Counted from the stretch's first letter, positions 43,676-52,890 are shown. The stretch is DNA of 64,000 nucleotides from Nitrospiraceae bacterium (GCA_020632635.1 JACKFE010000001.1:248001-312000), one strand, 5' to 3'. Made by a program: numbers and translations. Notes: generated by a model from the sequence alone, not told the origin.

Positions 43676-45376
43676 ATGAATCGAACCGAACGCCGATCCC
43701 AACGAGCTCAGACGCCACCGGCGGGACAGACTTCTCTTCCGTCACAAGCACACCGTCTGTTTCTTGAAGCTGTCGCCCACCATCAGGGCAAACGGTTTTC
43801 ACAAGCCGAAGCACTCTACGACCAGATTCTCGATCAATTTCCCACGCATGCCGATACGCTCCATCTTCGGGGATTACTGGCCTATCAACAAGGCCACAAC
43901 ACGCTTGCCTTGACCTATATTCAGCAGGCGATTGAACACGAATCAACCAAATCCCATTATTACTATAACCTCGGCCTGGCACTGGAAAAGGAGGAGCGAT
44001 GGGAAGATGCGATAGGGGCTTATCAGCAGGCCTTATCCCTCAATCCAAACTCGGTGGAAGCCTACTCCAATCTGGGACACGTCTTCCGCCGGCAACGGCA
44101 ATGGCCAGCCGCCATTGAAGCTTTTCAGCAGGCGTTGGAGAGAAAACCCCATTCCGCCGATCTGCATAATAATCTCGGGGTCACGTATAAAGAACAAGGC
44201 CTCCTGAGCGCAGCGTTGTGCCAGTACCAAGATGCACTAACACATTCTCCGCAACATGCGGAAGCCCTCAATAACATGGGCGTCGTGCTCCAGGATCAAG
44301 GGAAATGGACGGAAGCCGCCGAGGCTTTTCAGCAGGCGTTGGCGGTCAAACCCAAATATGCGAACGCGCACTACCACTTAGGCCTGATACGGCTCTGGCA
44401 GGGGCAGGCGCAAGAAGCGTTAGACGGCTTCCAGCAGTCAGCGAACGCCACCTTTAATCACGGCCAGGGCATGGCTCCAGCCTTCGTCACCAAAGCCCGC
44501 ATCAAACACGATTTTGAACAACTGCACTATCTGGCCGAACATGTTTCCAGCGTCCCCATTCCTCATGAATATCGACGCACCGTGACCACGTTGCATCAAC
44601 GCATCTGTCAGTCATCGCCGGATTCACTCTTTGTCAAACTCACTCCACAGGAACAAAGCCAAATGGCCCCCTCCTTCAACCGGCTGCTGTACATCCGCCA
44701 AACCCCGCGACGGCCTTCCCCGGCCATCAATCCTGACTTAGATGTTGCAGCTATAGAAACCCAGTACTTTTCCACCAAACCGGAAGCCATGTTTGTGGAC
44801 AATCTGCTGACCAGACAGGCGCTCGACGACATGCGGGCGTTTTGCCTGGAATCCACTATTTGGAAGCGGGATTATCAAAACGGCTATATCGGCACCTTTC
44901 TCGCCAATGGCTTTGCCTGCCCCTTGCTCCTGCAAATTGCCGAAGAACTGCGGACACGCTTCCCGAAGATTTTTCAGCACCACCAGCTACAACAGGCTTG
45001 GGCCTTCAAACATGACAGTGCCCTGCGAGGCTTGAACATGCATGCGGATGCGGCGGCTGTGAATGTGAATTTCTGGATCACCCCAAACGAGGCCAATCGC
45101 AACCCGGAATCAGGCGGGTTGGTGGTGTGGGATAAGGAAGCTCCCAATGACTGGGATTTTGCCGAATATAACAATGACAAGAACAAACACAAGATTCAAA
45201 AATTTTTGGAAGATAGCGGCGCACGCCCGATCAATATTCCCCACCGGCAAAACCGGGCCATTATCTTCAACTCCAACCTTTTTCACGAAACCGATGTTAT
45301 CGAATTTCAGGACACCTACGAATGCCGGCGGATCAACGTCACCCTCCTCTACGGCCACCGCCAACAGTCCCATTAA
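43676..45376 (+). CDS. TPR protein fused to a 2OG-Fe(II) oxygenase-like domain
   Basis: The 566-residue product has about seven TPR units (about 25-265, e.g. YYNLGLALEKEERWEDAIGAY near 98) and a C-terminal double-stranded beta-helix domain from about 370. Possible iron ligands are His and Asp in NMHADAAAVNVNFW near 452 and a distal His in SNLFHETD near 536. HxD...H with a later Arg (NVTLLYGHR) fits a putative 2OG-Fe(II) oxygenase. The domain might hydroxylate a protein brought by the TPR part; no substrate gene is adjacent. ATG 43676 has no strong ribosome-binding site. Confidence 0.85.
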   Translation: MNRTERRSQRAQTPPAGQTSLPSQAHRLFLEAVAHHQGKRFSQAEALYDQILDQFPTHADTLHLRGLLAYQQGHNTLALTYIQQAIEHESTKSHYYYNLGLALEKEERWEDAIGAYQQALSLNPNSVEAYSNLGHVFRRQRQWPAAIEAFQQALERKPHSADLHNNLGVTYKEQGLLSAALCQYQDALTHSPQHAEALNNMGVVLQDQGKWTEAAEAFQQALAVKPKYANAHYHLGLIRLWQGQAQEALDGFQQSANATFNHGQGMAPAFVTKARIKHDFEQLHYLAEHVSSVPIPHEYRRTVTTLHQRICQSSPDSLFVKLTPQEQSQMAPSFNRLLYIRQTPRRPSPAINPDLDVAAIETQYFSTKPEAMFVDNLLTRQALDDMRAFCLESTIWKRDYQNGYIGTFLANGFACPLLLQIAEELRTRFPKIFQHHQLQQAWAFKHDSALRGLNMHADAAAVNVNFWITPNEANRNPESGGLVVWDKEAPNDWDFAEYNNDKNKHKIQKFLEDSGARPINIPHRQNRAIIFNSNLFHETDVIEFQDTYECRRINVTLLYGHRQQSH

Positions 45377-45446
45377 GTTCCCGGGAGAATAAACAATTTC
45401 TTAGCAAGTATTCTGACCGCACATCACCCTCAGAAAGGCTACCCCA

Positions 45447-45659
45447 TCATTTTTTCTTGCGGCGTTTTTTGAGATACCCTTGGACCTTCTCTTGATTCTT
45501 GCTTCGCCACTCTCGCATATATTCCAATAACTTCTTCCGATTTTTCCTGTAGTATTCCTTCTGATAGGCATTCAACTCCTCCCGCCTCGCACGGCGTTTG
45601 GCTTGGATCTTTTTCTTATTCTTTTTCCAATACTGTTTTTGGTATTCCTGTTCATTCAT
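45447..45659 (-). CDS. 70-residue lysine/arginine-rich repeat protein
   Basis: The product has 28 Lys or Arg in 70 residues, with aromatic residues spaced in repeats of about 20 (EYQKQYWKKNKKKI, AYQKEYYRKNRKKL, EYMREWRSKNQEKV, GYLKKRRKKK). It should be an extended basic helix that binds RNA or DNA. Similar basic helical repeats occur in uncharacterised bacterial proteins. ATG 45659 lies between the TPR-oxygenase (convergent) and tRNA-Arg. Low complexity means it could be a chance frame, but the repeat periodicity argues for a gene. Confidence 0.6.
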   Translation of the reverse strand: MNEQEYQKQYWKKNKKKIQAKRRARREELNAYQKEYYRKNRKKLLEYMREWRSKNQEKVQGYLKKRRKKK

Positions 45660-45839
45660 CGTGAAAAGATATCCCGATTACCGAAAGATGGCACCATCCA
45701 CCGCACGTGGACGGGATTCAACCGCTTCTGGGGCACGGACTCATCAGCTCGGATTTGATTGATTGAGATCGTCCTACTGAATGAAAATTAGGGACCCAAC
45801 TTGAGGCACCTGGGGGAGGAAACGTACACCTTGAATTGG

Positions 45840-45915
45840 TGGTGCGCCCGACAGGAGTTGAACCTGTAACCTCTTGATCCGTAGTCAAGCGCTCTATCCA
45901 TTGAGCTACGGGCGC
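45840..45915 (-). tRNA. tRNA-Arg (anticodon ACG)
   Basis: The minus strand folds into a full cloverleaf: acceptor GCGCCCG/CGGGCGC, D arm GCTC/GAGC, anticodon stem CTTGA/TCAAG with loop CTACGGA, and T arm ACAGG/CCTGT. The anticodon ACG should be modified to ICG to read CGU, CGC and CGA. The 3' CCA is encoded (45840-45842). Confidence 0.97.
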
Positions 45916-45929
45916 CAATGTGTGGTCTC

Positions 45930-45959
45930 TTTATACAGACCCGGTGCTTTTTCCGTCAA
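45930..45959 (-). promoter_or_regulatory. Promoter for tRNA-Arg
   Basis: On the minus strand TTGACG (45959-45954), an 18-bp spacer and TATAAA (45935-45930) lie 15 bp before the tRNA. GC-rich discriminator bases do not follow, but the spacing suits a tRNA promoter. Confidence 0.75.
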
Positions 45960-46002
45960 CTCAACGCAAAATTAAGGAGGGATGAAGAAAGGAAGTAATC
46001 GG

Positions 46003-46977
46003 TCACATTAGGGCGTCGGCAAGCAGTCCGACGCTGGTCGCAAAATACGTGGAACGATTCCATTTCAAGAGCACCCGATAATTGTCATACACCAGGTAGG
46101 CGGGTCCTCCCTCGCCATCCGGCAGCACAATCGCACCACGCATACGGCTATGTGGCAACACGGCCCCATCAAACGAACGAACTCCCAGTTGATGCCATTC
46201 CTGCAAAGACTTCGTTCGACTGACCTTCGCCAGACTGAAGTCAAACCCATGGGGAAGAGCCACCCTCCTCCCCCAGCGTTCATGTTTCCGCCACCCGGAT
46301 TTGGCCAAGTAATTGGCCGAGGACCCAAACACGTCGGCCTCCGTCATCCAAATATCCTTTCGCCCATCCCCTGTTTCATCCACGGCGAATTGCAAAAAAC
46401 TGGAAGGCATAAATTGACACTGCCCCATGGCCCCAGCCCAGGACCCCTTCATGTCAGCCACAGAGATATGACCTTCCTCCAAAATATGCAACGCCTTTAA
46501 TAATTCCTGGCGAAAGAACTCGCTTCGACGCCCATCATAGGCCAAGGTGGCCAGAGCCTCGACCACTTTAAAGCCTCCCGTCAAGCGACCGTAATGAGTT
46601 TCAATACCCCATAATGCGACAAGATATGGGGCCGGCACTCCATATTTTTCAGCCATCGCCTCCAATACGAGTCGATGTTCAGCCAGCAATCGACGCCCTT
46701 GCCGAATTCGTTCTGGGGACACACTCTTTTTTTGATAGTCTACAAAAGTCATCGTAAATTCTGGCTGTTTCCGGTCCAACTCCAAAACCCGCTCCAGAGG
46801 TTCCACATGATCGAACGCCTGCTCCAACAATGCATCAGCGATCCCTTGCTGCCGGGCCTCCGCTTTAAAATCTAACAGCCAATGCCCAAAGCCCTGATCG
46901 GCTTGTACCCACCCAGCGGCCAGAATCCAGATGGCCATACTCAGAATGACAACCTTCATAGTGTTGTTGTACCGCAC
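46003..46977 (-). CDS. mltB: Lytic murein transglycosylase, MltB family
   Basis: MltB cleaves peptidoglycan glycan strands to anhydromuropeptides in the periplasm. The 324-residue product has a signal peptide (about 8-26, cut after VQA), the catalytic Glu in ALWGIETHYGR near residue 127 and the AGAMGQCQFMPSSF motif near 180. It shows no lipobox, so it is a soluble form. ATGs at 46977 (GTG) and 46959 are possible. No other cell-wall gene is adjacent. Confidence 0.92.
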   Translation of the reverse strand: MRYNNTMKVVILSMAIWILAAGWVQADQGFGHWLLDFKAEARQQGIADALLEQAFDHVEPLERVLELDRKQPEFTMTFVDYQKKSVSPERIRQGRRLLAEHRLVLEAMAEKYGVPAPYLVALWGIETHYGRLTGGFKVVEALATLAYDGRRSEFFRQELLKALHILEEGHISVADMKGSWAGAMGQCQFMPSSFLQFAVDETGDGRKDIWMTEADVFGSSANYLAKSGWRKHERWGRRVALPHGFDFSLAKVSRTKSLQEWHQLGVRSFDGAVLPHSRMRGAIVLPDGEGGPAYLVYDNYRVLLKWNRSTYFATSVGLLADALM

Positions 46978-47081
46978 TTAGGGCCTTAACAAAAGGGGAA
47001 CACGCCTGAGAGAGATCAGAACGGAGGACACCGCTGTGGTGAGGAGGAATGAAATCCCAAAGAAACCCTATGAAGGGACAC

Positions 47082-48014
47082 TTATCCCTGCACAGTGGCG
47101 GTAGCGGTTTGCTCAAGCAGATCGAGGACGTTTTGGATTTCCTCGGGACGGCCTAAACTCATTTGGAAGAAGTTGGACATATCGGGTATGCCTTCGGCGA
47201 TTTGCTTACTGACTTCAACAAGTCCACCTGGTTCGAGTTGCAGAAATTCTTGGGCTTTCACAATAGCTTCCTTCACCGCGATTTCGGTATGAGGGAAACA
47301 CCACATATCAGCGATGCGAGCGGATAAGGCCACGCACAGGACTGTTAATCGGCCCACTTCATCTTCGGTCTTTGCCAATGCCGGTTCATGACTTCCCCGG
47401 ATCGCTTCCCGTAAAACATCCGGCAGTTCCCAGGTCTCGGACAGCCACGCGCCGATTTCGCAATGATCCGTCTTCCACCGGCCTTGCTCCAAAGCCGCCA
47501 ATTCTGCATGGTTTTGGGCTGATTTTTTATACAGCAGTCCATACTCGTTCCCAAAGGCTTCACTCATCACTAAAATGCCAATGTCTTGCAGAAGCCCGGC
47601 CAAGAAAATTTCCTCTTCATTCACGACCCGCACCCGTTTCGCCAAGATTTTTGAGGATAAACTGGCCAGGATACAGCGATGCCAAAAATGAGTATGATCG
47701 AAGGCGCCCCCACCTTTTTTGCGCAAATCCCGGTATAACGAGAAGCAGAAGGCCAACGTGGCAATGGAATTCATCCCCATCAATGTGACGGCTTGTGTCA
47801 CCGTGGCCACTTTATGGCGACTCCCCCCATAAAAACTGGAATTGGCCACATTCAGTAATTTGGCGACAAACGAAGGATCCTTACTAATGACGTCCCCCAC
47901 TTTTTTGGCATCGGCCTTTTCGTCCCGGCACATTTGGAGCACTTGCAGTGGCAAGGCAGGAATAGCAGGGAGCGTTTTACAGTTTTTAATGCGCTGAAGG
48001 ATTTGGGGATCCAT
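47082..48014 (-). CDS. HDOD-domain signalling protein
   Basis: The 310-residue protein has an HDOD domain over about residues 10-215 (PALPLQVLQMCRDEKADAKKVGDVI, AVTLMGMNSIATLAFC, LASLSSKILAKRV, EIFLAGLLQDIGIL). HDOD proteins are related to HD-GYP phosphodiesterases but lack the full HD metal site and are linked to cyclic di-GMP-like or cell-cycle signalling. The C-terminal 90 residues are helical with no known domain. It stands alone. Confidence 0.87.
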   Translation of the reverse strand: MDPQILQRIKNCKTLPAIPALPLQVLQMCRDEKADAKKVGDVISKDPSFVAKLLNVANSSFYGGSRHKVATVTQAVTLMGMNSIATLAFCFSLYRDLRKKGGGAFDHTHFWHRCILASLSSKILAKRVRVVNEEEIFLAGLLQDIGILVMSEAFGNEYGLLYKKSAQNHAELAALEQGRWKTDHCEIGAWLSETWELPDVLREAIRGSHEPALAKTEDEVGRLTVLCVALSARIADMWCFPHTEIAVKEAIVKAQEFLQLEPGGLVEVSKQIAEGIPDMSNFFQMSLGRPEEIQNVLDLLEQTATATVQG

Positions 48015-48333
48015 TGAATACGTTACCGTGTTGTTGGTCCAGGAGTGTTCAGATGCACGCCTATTACGAAATTGGCAAGATTAGGTTACCCACTGCTCGC
48101 CCAAGAAACCATAGGCTTACAGCCAATCTATCGGATAGAGGACACTCGACTTGAGGTATTGGTTATCGAATATTGCGTATATATTCCTAGTACAAAATGT
48201 CAGGCTTTGATGACATGAACACACCGGCCTCACACCAAAGAAGGGGGCTCCGCCAACCCTCCTTTTGCTGAAACAATAGAACATCCCTGGCGAGGCAATG
48301 AGGAAGGTTGGCGCTGGAAGACCGAAGGAAAAA
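48015..48333. other. Gene-free stretch between HDOD and miaB genes
   Basis: No supported gene. A GC-rich imperfect hairpin near 48240-48262 (GGAGGG then CCCCC on the minus strand with T-rich flank) may be a terminator for miaB. Nothing else stands out. Confidence 0.45.
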
Positions 48334-49743
48334 TTAGGAAGAGAGATGACCAAATAACGTGGAGGGGGAAGCATCATCTATCAAGACAGGGACAAGCGCC
48401 CCAACCGGACTGGGCTCATCGGACTGATCCCAGACCACGGTCACATTGGCCTCGTTATGCCCCATCCATTGGGATGACGATTTTTTGGAATGTCCTTCCA
48501 CCATAACTTCGACCGTCTGTCCTATCAATGACCGATTTTTCTGCAAGGACATCTGCTTTTGCCATTCCACCAGCTGATTGGCCCGTTGCCCCTTGATCTG
48601 ATCCGGCACATCGTCTGGATATTTGCGAGCCGCGATGGTGTGTTTTCGCTCCGAATACTTAAAGACATAAGCCGCCTGAAATTCAACCGCATGCATCACC
48701 TTGAGGGTATCCTGAAATTCGTCCTCGGTTTCGCCACAAAAACCGCAAATGATATCGGTGGTTAAAGTTATGGCACCTTTGCGTTGAATGACCTCAACCA
48801 GTTTGAGATAGTCCAGTTGCGTATAACATCGTCCCATGCGCTCCAAGATCCGATCATTACCCGATTGAAGCGGAAGATGAATATGACGGCAAATATGAGG
48901 ATGTTCGGCAACAGCTTCAATGAGCGCCGGAGGAAAATCCTTCGGATGGGGCGACATGAACCGAACCCGTTGGATGCCAGGTATATCTGCCACCCTGACC
49001 AATAATTTAGCAAAATCCCATTGTTCATACCGAAAAGAATTCACATTTTGTCCAAGAAGCGTGATTTGCCGAACCCCCTGATCAGCCAACCGTCTGACTT
49101 CTTCTAGAATACCCTTCGGATCACGCGAACGCTCCCGTCCACGCGTATACGGCACCACGCAGAAGGAACAAAAATTATCACAGCCCCGCATGACGGCAAT
49201 CCATCCATTAATACCTTCGGCGCGGTCCGGGACGACATCGTCATACGTTTCGGACTCCGAAAGATCGACCGCCAACCCCCGCTTGTCGTATTCCAATGCA
49301 TCGGTCAGCAAATCAGGAAGCCGTCGATAGCCATCCGGGCCAACCAATACATCAATGAACGGGCGTTCTTCTAATAAATCCTTTTTGAGGTTTTGCGCCA
49401 TGCAGCCTAATACCCCAATGACAATCCCCCGCTCCTGCTTGGCTCGTTTGAATTCGGCAAGATGCCCATAGAGCCGATTATGGGCATTTTCACGAATCGC
49501 ACAGGTATTGAATAACACCACGTCGGCTTCATTTCCCTCTGACGTAAATTGAAAGCCCCGCGCTTTGAGCAACGCTCGGAGGAGTTCCGTATCATACTCA
49601 TTCATTTGGCATCCAAATGTCTCAATATAGACTCGAGGTCCACTATGATGCCCCAAAGAGGGAGAGGAGACAGCCATGGGCCGTTTCTTGAGCGACGCCG
49701 GAGTCAGCAAGTGAGCAGAACTCATCTCGGGTTCAGTCAACAT
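48334..49743 (-). CDS. miaB: tRNA-2-methylthio-N6-dimethylallyladenosine synthase MiaB
   Basis: MiaB adds a methylthio group to i6A37 of tRNAs reading UNN codons, using two iron-sulfur clusters and SAM. The product of about 469 residues has the N-terminal UPF0004 cysteines (ETFGCQMNEYD near 45, NTCAIRENA near 81, LGCMAQ near 115), the radical SAM motif CDNFCSFC near 190 and a C-terminal TRAM domain near 400. Start ATG 49743 overlaps the mtaB stop as TGATG, so the two methylthiotransferases are translationally coupled. The C-terminus is extended by about 20 residues after the TRAM domain. Confidence 0.95.
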   Translation of the reverse strand: MLTEPEMSSAHLLTPASLKKRPMAVSSPSLGHHSGPRVYIETFGCQMNEYDTELLRALLKARGFQFTSEGNEADVVLFNTCAIRENAHNRLYGHLAEFKRAKQERGIVIGVLGCMAQNLKKDLLEERPFIDVLVGPDGYRRLPDLLTDALEYDKRGLAVDLSESETYDDVVPDRAEGINGWIAVMRGCDNFCSFCVVPYTRGRERSRDPKGILEEVRRLADQGVRQITLLGQNVNSFRYEQWDFAKLLVRVADIPGIQRVRFMSPHPKDFPPALIEAVAEHPHICRHIHLPLQSGNDRILERMGRCYTQLDYLKLVEVIQRKGAITLTTDIICGFCGETEDEFQDTLKVMHAVEFQAAYVFKYSERKHTIAARKYPDDVPDQIKGQRANQLVEWQKQMSLQKNRSLIGQTVEVMVEGHSKKSSSQWMGHNEANVTVVWDQSDEPSPVGALVPVLIDDASPSTLFGHLSS

Positions 49744-51119
49744 CACACGACACTCAGGGAATTGAGAGCAACGGTGGGGAGCGGGATTGGTGAAGGCGGA
49801 ACGCTCGATTGGAGTAATCCTAGCACCCGATCGGCCATGATTCCGGTGACGGATACCGGAAGCAGTTGATTCGAGAGAGACGCGGTGGAACGCACCGACA
49901 CCCGAACATAGTGGTCGGTGAGACCAGTCCAATATCCCTCTTCCTCAGCTGACTCAAACAATACAGCCACGGTTTGCCCCAGGAATTGCTGATAAAACGC
50001 TTGCCGTTTTACGACAGATAACTGATGCAACGCACGGCTTCGCGACTTGATGTCCGAGGTAGGCACAGGATCCGGAAGTCGAAGTGCGGCCGTCCCGGGC
50101 CGTGGCGAATAACTGAATACATGGAGGTAGGCAAAGGGGAGTTCCTGCACCACCTGATAGGTGCGTTGAAACGCCTGATGGTCTTCTCCCGGAAACCCCA
50201 CCATGATATCCGTTCCAAAGCACAGCCCCGGGACCTTCTCCAAGGCCTGTTCCATCCAACGACGATAGTCAGTCATCGTGTATCGCCGATTCATGGCCCG
50301 TAAGATGTTGTCGTCCCCACTTTGCAAGGGCACATGGAGATGGCGGCACAATTTCTTTGAGGTAGCCATATGAGCCAGCAAGGTGTCTGGAATCGTCGTG
50401 GGTTCAATCGATGAAATACGAATGCGGTCCAGTCCCTGAATCATCTCCAGATCCTGAATGAGGCCAAGCACATTTTTCCCGTGATCCTCATATTGACCTA
50501 TATTCACACCCGTTAACACCACTTCCCGATGCCCTCGTTCCACCAACGCTTCGGCTTCCCGAAGCGCATCCTCTCGCACCCGGCTCCGTTCTCGTCCACG
50601 AGCAAACGGAATCAGGCAAAAAGTACACATAAACTGACATCCATCCTGAATTTTCAAATTGGCCCGGGTCGTATCGTATTCGCCCACCCCTGCTATCAGA
50701 AAATTCTCGGGATTCATCCGGCCATGATGAACAAGGGGACTGGGTTGTTTCGTCAGCCTGGTCTCTGGGGGCAAAATATCCGGCAACCGCATTTTAAATT
50801 GGTTACCCACAATCAAATCGATCCCTTCCACCTGACGCAGGACCTCTAACCCGGTTTGGGCAAAACAGCCGGTCACGGCCACAAAGGCCTGAGGGGAATG
50901 GCGAAGCACTTGCCTCACCACACGCCGGCAGTCAGATTCTGCCCCCTCGGTCACGGTACAGGAATTCACAACCAGCAGATCTGTCTGTTGACCATAGGGG
51001 ACAGGAATAAACCCCTTTTTCCTGAACCCATCCTGCAAAAGGGAGGTTTCCGCTTGATTCAAGCGGCAACCTACCGTATAAAACGAAACCCGTGGGGCAT
51101 CCAATACCTTGGTATTCAT
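49743..51119 (-). CDS. mtaB: tRNA methylthiotransferase MtaB
   Basis: MtaB methylthiolates t6A37 to ms2t6A37 in tRNAs reading ANN codons. The product of about 458 residues has TVGCRLNQAE near residue 15 (the GCRLN form typical of MtaB), NSCTVTEGAE near 53, TGCFAQ near 84 and the radical SAM motif CQFMCTFC near 163. It ends in a TRAM-like domain and an Ala/Pro-rich tail. Its stop overlaps the miaB start. ATG 51119 is likely; the open frame from 51158 includes the -10 region of a putative promoter. Confidence 0.93.
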   Translation of the reverse strand: MNTKVLDAPRVSFYTVGCRLNQAETSLLQDGFRKKGFIPVPYGQQTDLLVVNSCTVTEGAESDCRRVVRQVLRHSPQAFVAVTGCFAQTGLEVLRQVEGIDLIVGNQFKMRLPDILPPETRLTKQPSPLVHHGRMNPENFLIAGVGEYDTTRANLKIQDGCQFMCTFCLIPFARGRERSRVREDALREAEALVERGHREVVLTGVNIGQYEDHGKNVLGLIQDLEMIQGLDRIRISSIEPTTIPDTLLAHMATSKKLCRHLHVPLQSGDDNILRAMNRRYTMTDYRRWMEQALEKVPGLCFGTDIMVGFPGEDHQAFQRTYQVVQELPFAYLHVFSYSPRPGTAALRLPDPVPTSDIKSRSRALHQLSVVKRQAFYQQFLGQTVAVLFESAEEEGYWTGLTDHYVRVSVRSTASLSNQLLPVSVTGIMADRVLGLLQSSVPPSPIPLPTVALNSLSVV

Positions 51120-51129
51120 TTCGAAAAGG

Positions 51130-51158
51130 ATTATAAAGAAGCCCTTTCCGGACAACAA
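51130..51158 (-). promoter_or_regulatory. Possible proximal promoter for mtaB-miaB
   Basis: On the minus strand TATAAT (51135-51130) is a perfect -10, with TTGTTG 17 bp upstream (51158-51153). Transcripts would begin only a few bases before ATG 51119, giving an almost leaderless message. A second candidate promoter lies at 51227-51257. Confidence 0.45.
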
Positions 51159-51226
51159 GGCAGATAGCCGTCGTGAGTAGAGGTTGCTTAATCACCGCAC
51201 CATGGTAGGATTTTTGAAGAATCACG

Positions 51227-51257
51227 TTTATCACCAACCCCACAAGGTTGGGGTCAA
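51227..51257 (-). promoter_or_regulatory. Promoter-like site with 19-bp spacer and central dyad (MerR-type geometry)
   Basis: On the minus strand TTGACC (51257-51252), a 19-bp spacer and GATAAA (51232-51227) lie upstream of mtaB. The spacer contains the inverted repeat CCAACC-N6-GGTTGG (51251-51234). A long spacer filled by a dyad is the known arrangement of promoters activated by MerR-family regulators. No merR gene is in the window. Confidence 0.4.
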
Positions 51258-51504
51258 GAAGACAGGCTGGTGCCGATCCCCGCAATCATTTGTTGTCCTG
51301 ACCGGCCCTTGCGTCTGAGGGATGGACTCCATGGATGAATCAAGGATGTTGTGGCCAGGGCAGTCTGACAACGCTCATCACGCATGCCTGTTCCCGAACC
51401 ACCCCTTCCTCATCCGAGCCTCCTCGGGAAATGTGGAAGACTCACAACTCTGATCCGAGCTTCATGAACACCCCAATACCTGACATACTCTCTCATCTGT
51501 AAGT

Positions 51505-52884
51505 ATGGCTACTGGCTTTGGCAAACTTCTGGTTTCCCGTTTCATGGGCATCCGCTTGCTTCCAGGGCAGGTCGTGGCCCTCGCCGCCATGGCCTTGATC
51601 CTGCTGGGCGCCTGCCTCCTCCTGCTGCCGTTTGCCACTCCTCCAGGAACGGACATGGGAATATTAGACGCCCTGTTTACCGCCACATCCGCTGTCTGTG
51701 TGACCGGCTTGATTGTGATGGATACCCCCCATGACTTCACCCTCTTCGGACAATGGGTCATCCTTTTTCTCATTCAAGTGGGCGGGTTGGGCTATGCCTT
51801 AATGGCGACATTGATTTTGCTCGTGCTGGGAAGACGACTCGGACTCCGGGACCGCATGATGTTGACGGAAACACTCAATACCCTGGACATGCAAGGATTG
51901 GTGCGATTCGTCAAAATGGTGGCCCTCATTACCTTTACCCTTGAGGGCCTTGGCGCCGCCATCCTGACCATTCGATTTGCCCAGGAATTCCCATGGAATA
52001 CCGCGCTGTATTTTGGAACGTTTCATGCCATTTCGGCATTTAATAATGCCGGGTTTGCCCTCTTCTCCGACAGTCTGATTCCCTTTCAAACCGACTGGAC
52101 CATGAACCTGACCATCACCACACTGATCATTCTAGGGAGTATTGGATTTTTGGTCTTCGAAGACTTATTGGACAATTATCACCGGCGTCGCTTTCGGTTG
52201 CGGACCCATACCAAACTCGTGGTCATCACGACGATCTTCTTAATTGTGGGGGGAACGTTCGGGATTGCCCTGCTCGAATGGAACAATCCCGAAACATTCC
52301 AATCTCTTTCGGTGGGGGAAAAACTAACGATTTCTTATTTCCAGTCCGTCTCGAGAACGGCAGGGTTTAGCACGATTGATGTCGGAGACATGCAAGATGC
52401 CACCCTCTATACGCTCCTTTTACTCATGGCCATTGGCGGGTCCCCTGGCAGTATGTCCGGCGGCATCAAAACCACCACCATCGCGATCGTGGTGTTAACC
52501 GTGTGGAGCACTCTCCGACGGGATTCGGATGTGGAAGTCTTCCACCGGCGCATTCCTCAAGATCTCGTCACGCAGGCCCTTTGCCTGACGATTATGGCGT
52601 TGGGCCTGATTACGGGCATGACACTCCTGTTATCTTCAATAGAATCACAACCCTTTTTATCCCTGATGTTCGAAGTCACTTCCGCGATGGGAATCGTGGG
52701 GATGTCTTTAGGGGATGGGGAAGCCAGGAGCTTTTCCGCGCTTCTGACCGACTTCGGAAAAGTCATGATTATGATCTGCATGTTGCTCGGACGTTTTGGT
52801 CCGCTCTTAATCGGCCTCTTCGCCGTCAAAACGTCCGTCCATAAGCCCTACCGGTTAGCCAAAGGCCGCGTGGTCATCGGTTAG
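51505..52884 (+). CDS. TrkH/KtrB-family potassium transporter
   Basis: The 459-residue membrane protein has the four pore loops of the family: TATSAVCVTGLI near residue 58, SAFNNAGFALF near 177, SRTAGFSTIDVGD near 285 and TSAMGIVGMSLG near 394, each with the filter Gly. It has about eight membrane helices plus pore helices. KtrA/TrkA, the usual NAD- or ATP-binding gating partner, is not next to it. ATG 51505 has no strong ribosome-binding site. Confidence 0.92.
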   Translation: MATGFGKLLVSRFMGIRLLPGQVVALAAMALILLGACLLLLPFATPPGTDMGILDALFTATSAVCVTGLIVMDTPHDFTLFGQWVILFLIQVGGLGYALMATLILLVLGRRLGLRDRMMLTETLNTLDMQGLVRFVKMVALITFTLEGLGAAILTIRFAQEFPWNTALYFGTFHAISAFNNAGFALFSDSLIPFQTDWTMNLTITTLIILGSIGFLVFEDLLDNYHRRRFRLRTHTKLVVITTIFLIVGGTFGIALLEWNNPETFQSLSVGEKLTISYFQSVSRTAGFSTIDVGDMQDATLYTLLLLMAIGGSPGSMSGGIKTTTIAIVVLTVWSTLRRDSDVEVFHRRIPQDLVTQALCLTIMALGLITGMTLLLSSIESQPFLSLMFEVTSAMGIVGMSLGDGEARSFSALLTDFGKVMIMICMLLGRFGPLLIGLFAVKTSVHKPYRLAKGRVVIG

Positions 52885-52890
52885 CGACTC

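Larger units (their letters stand above)
51120..51504. other. Intergenic region between mtaB and trkH
   Basis: No supported gene. It contains two candidate mtaB promoters (51130-51158 and 51227-51257). Nothing that looks like a riboswitch or a promoter for trkH could be identified. Confidence 0.55.

Noticed and set aside
48240..48262. Terminator after miaB
   Set aside because: The hairpin is imperfect and the T run is broken; noted in the gene-free entry but not called as a feature.
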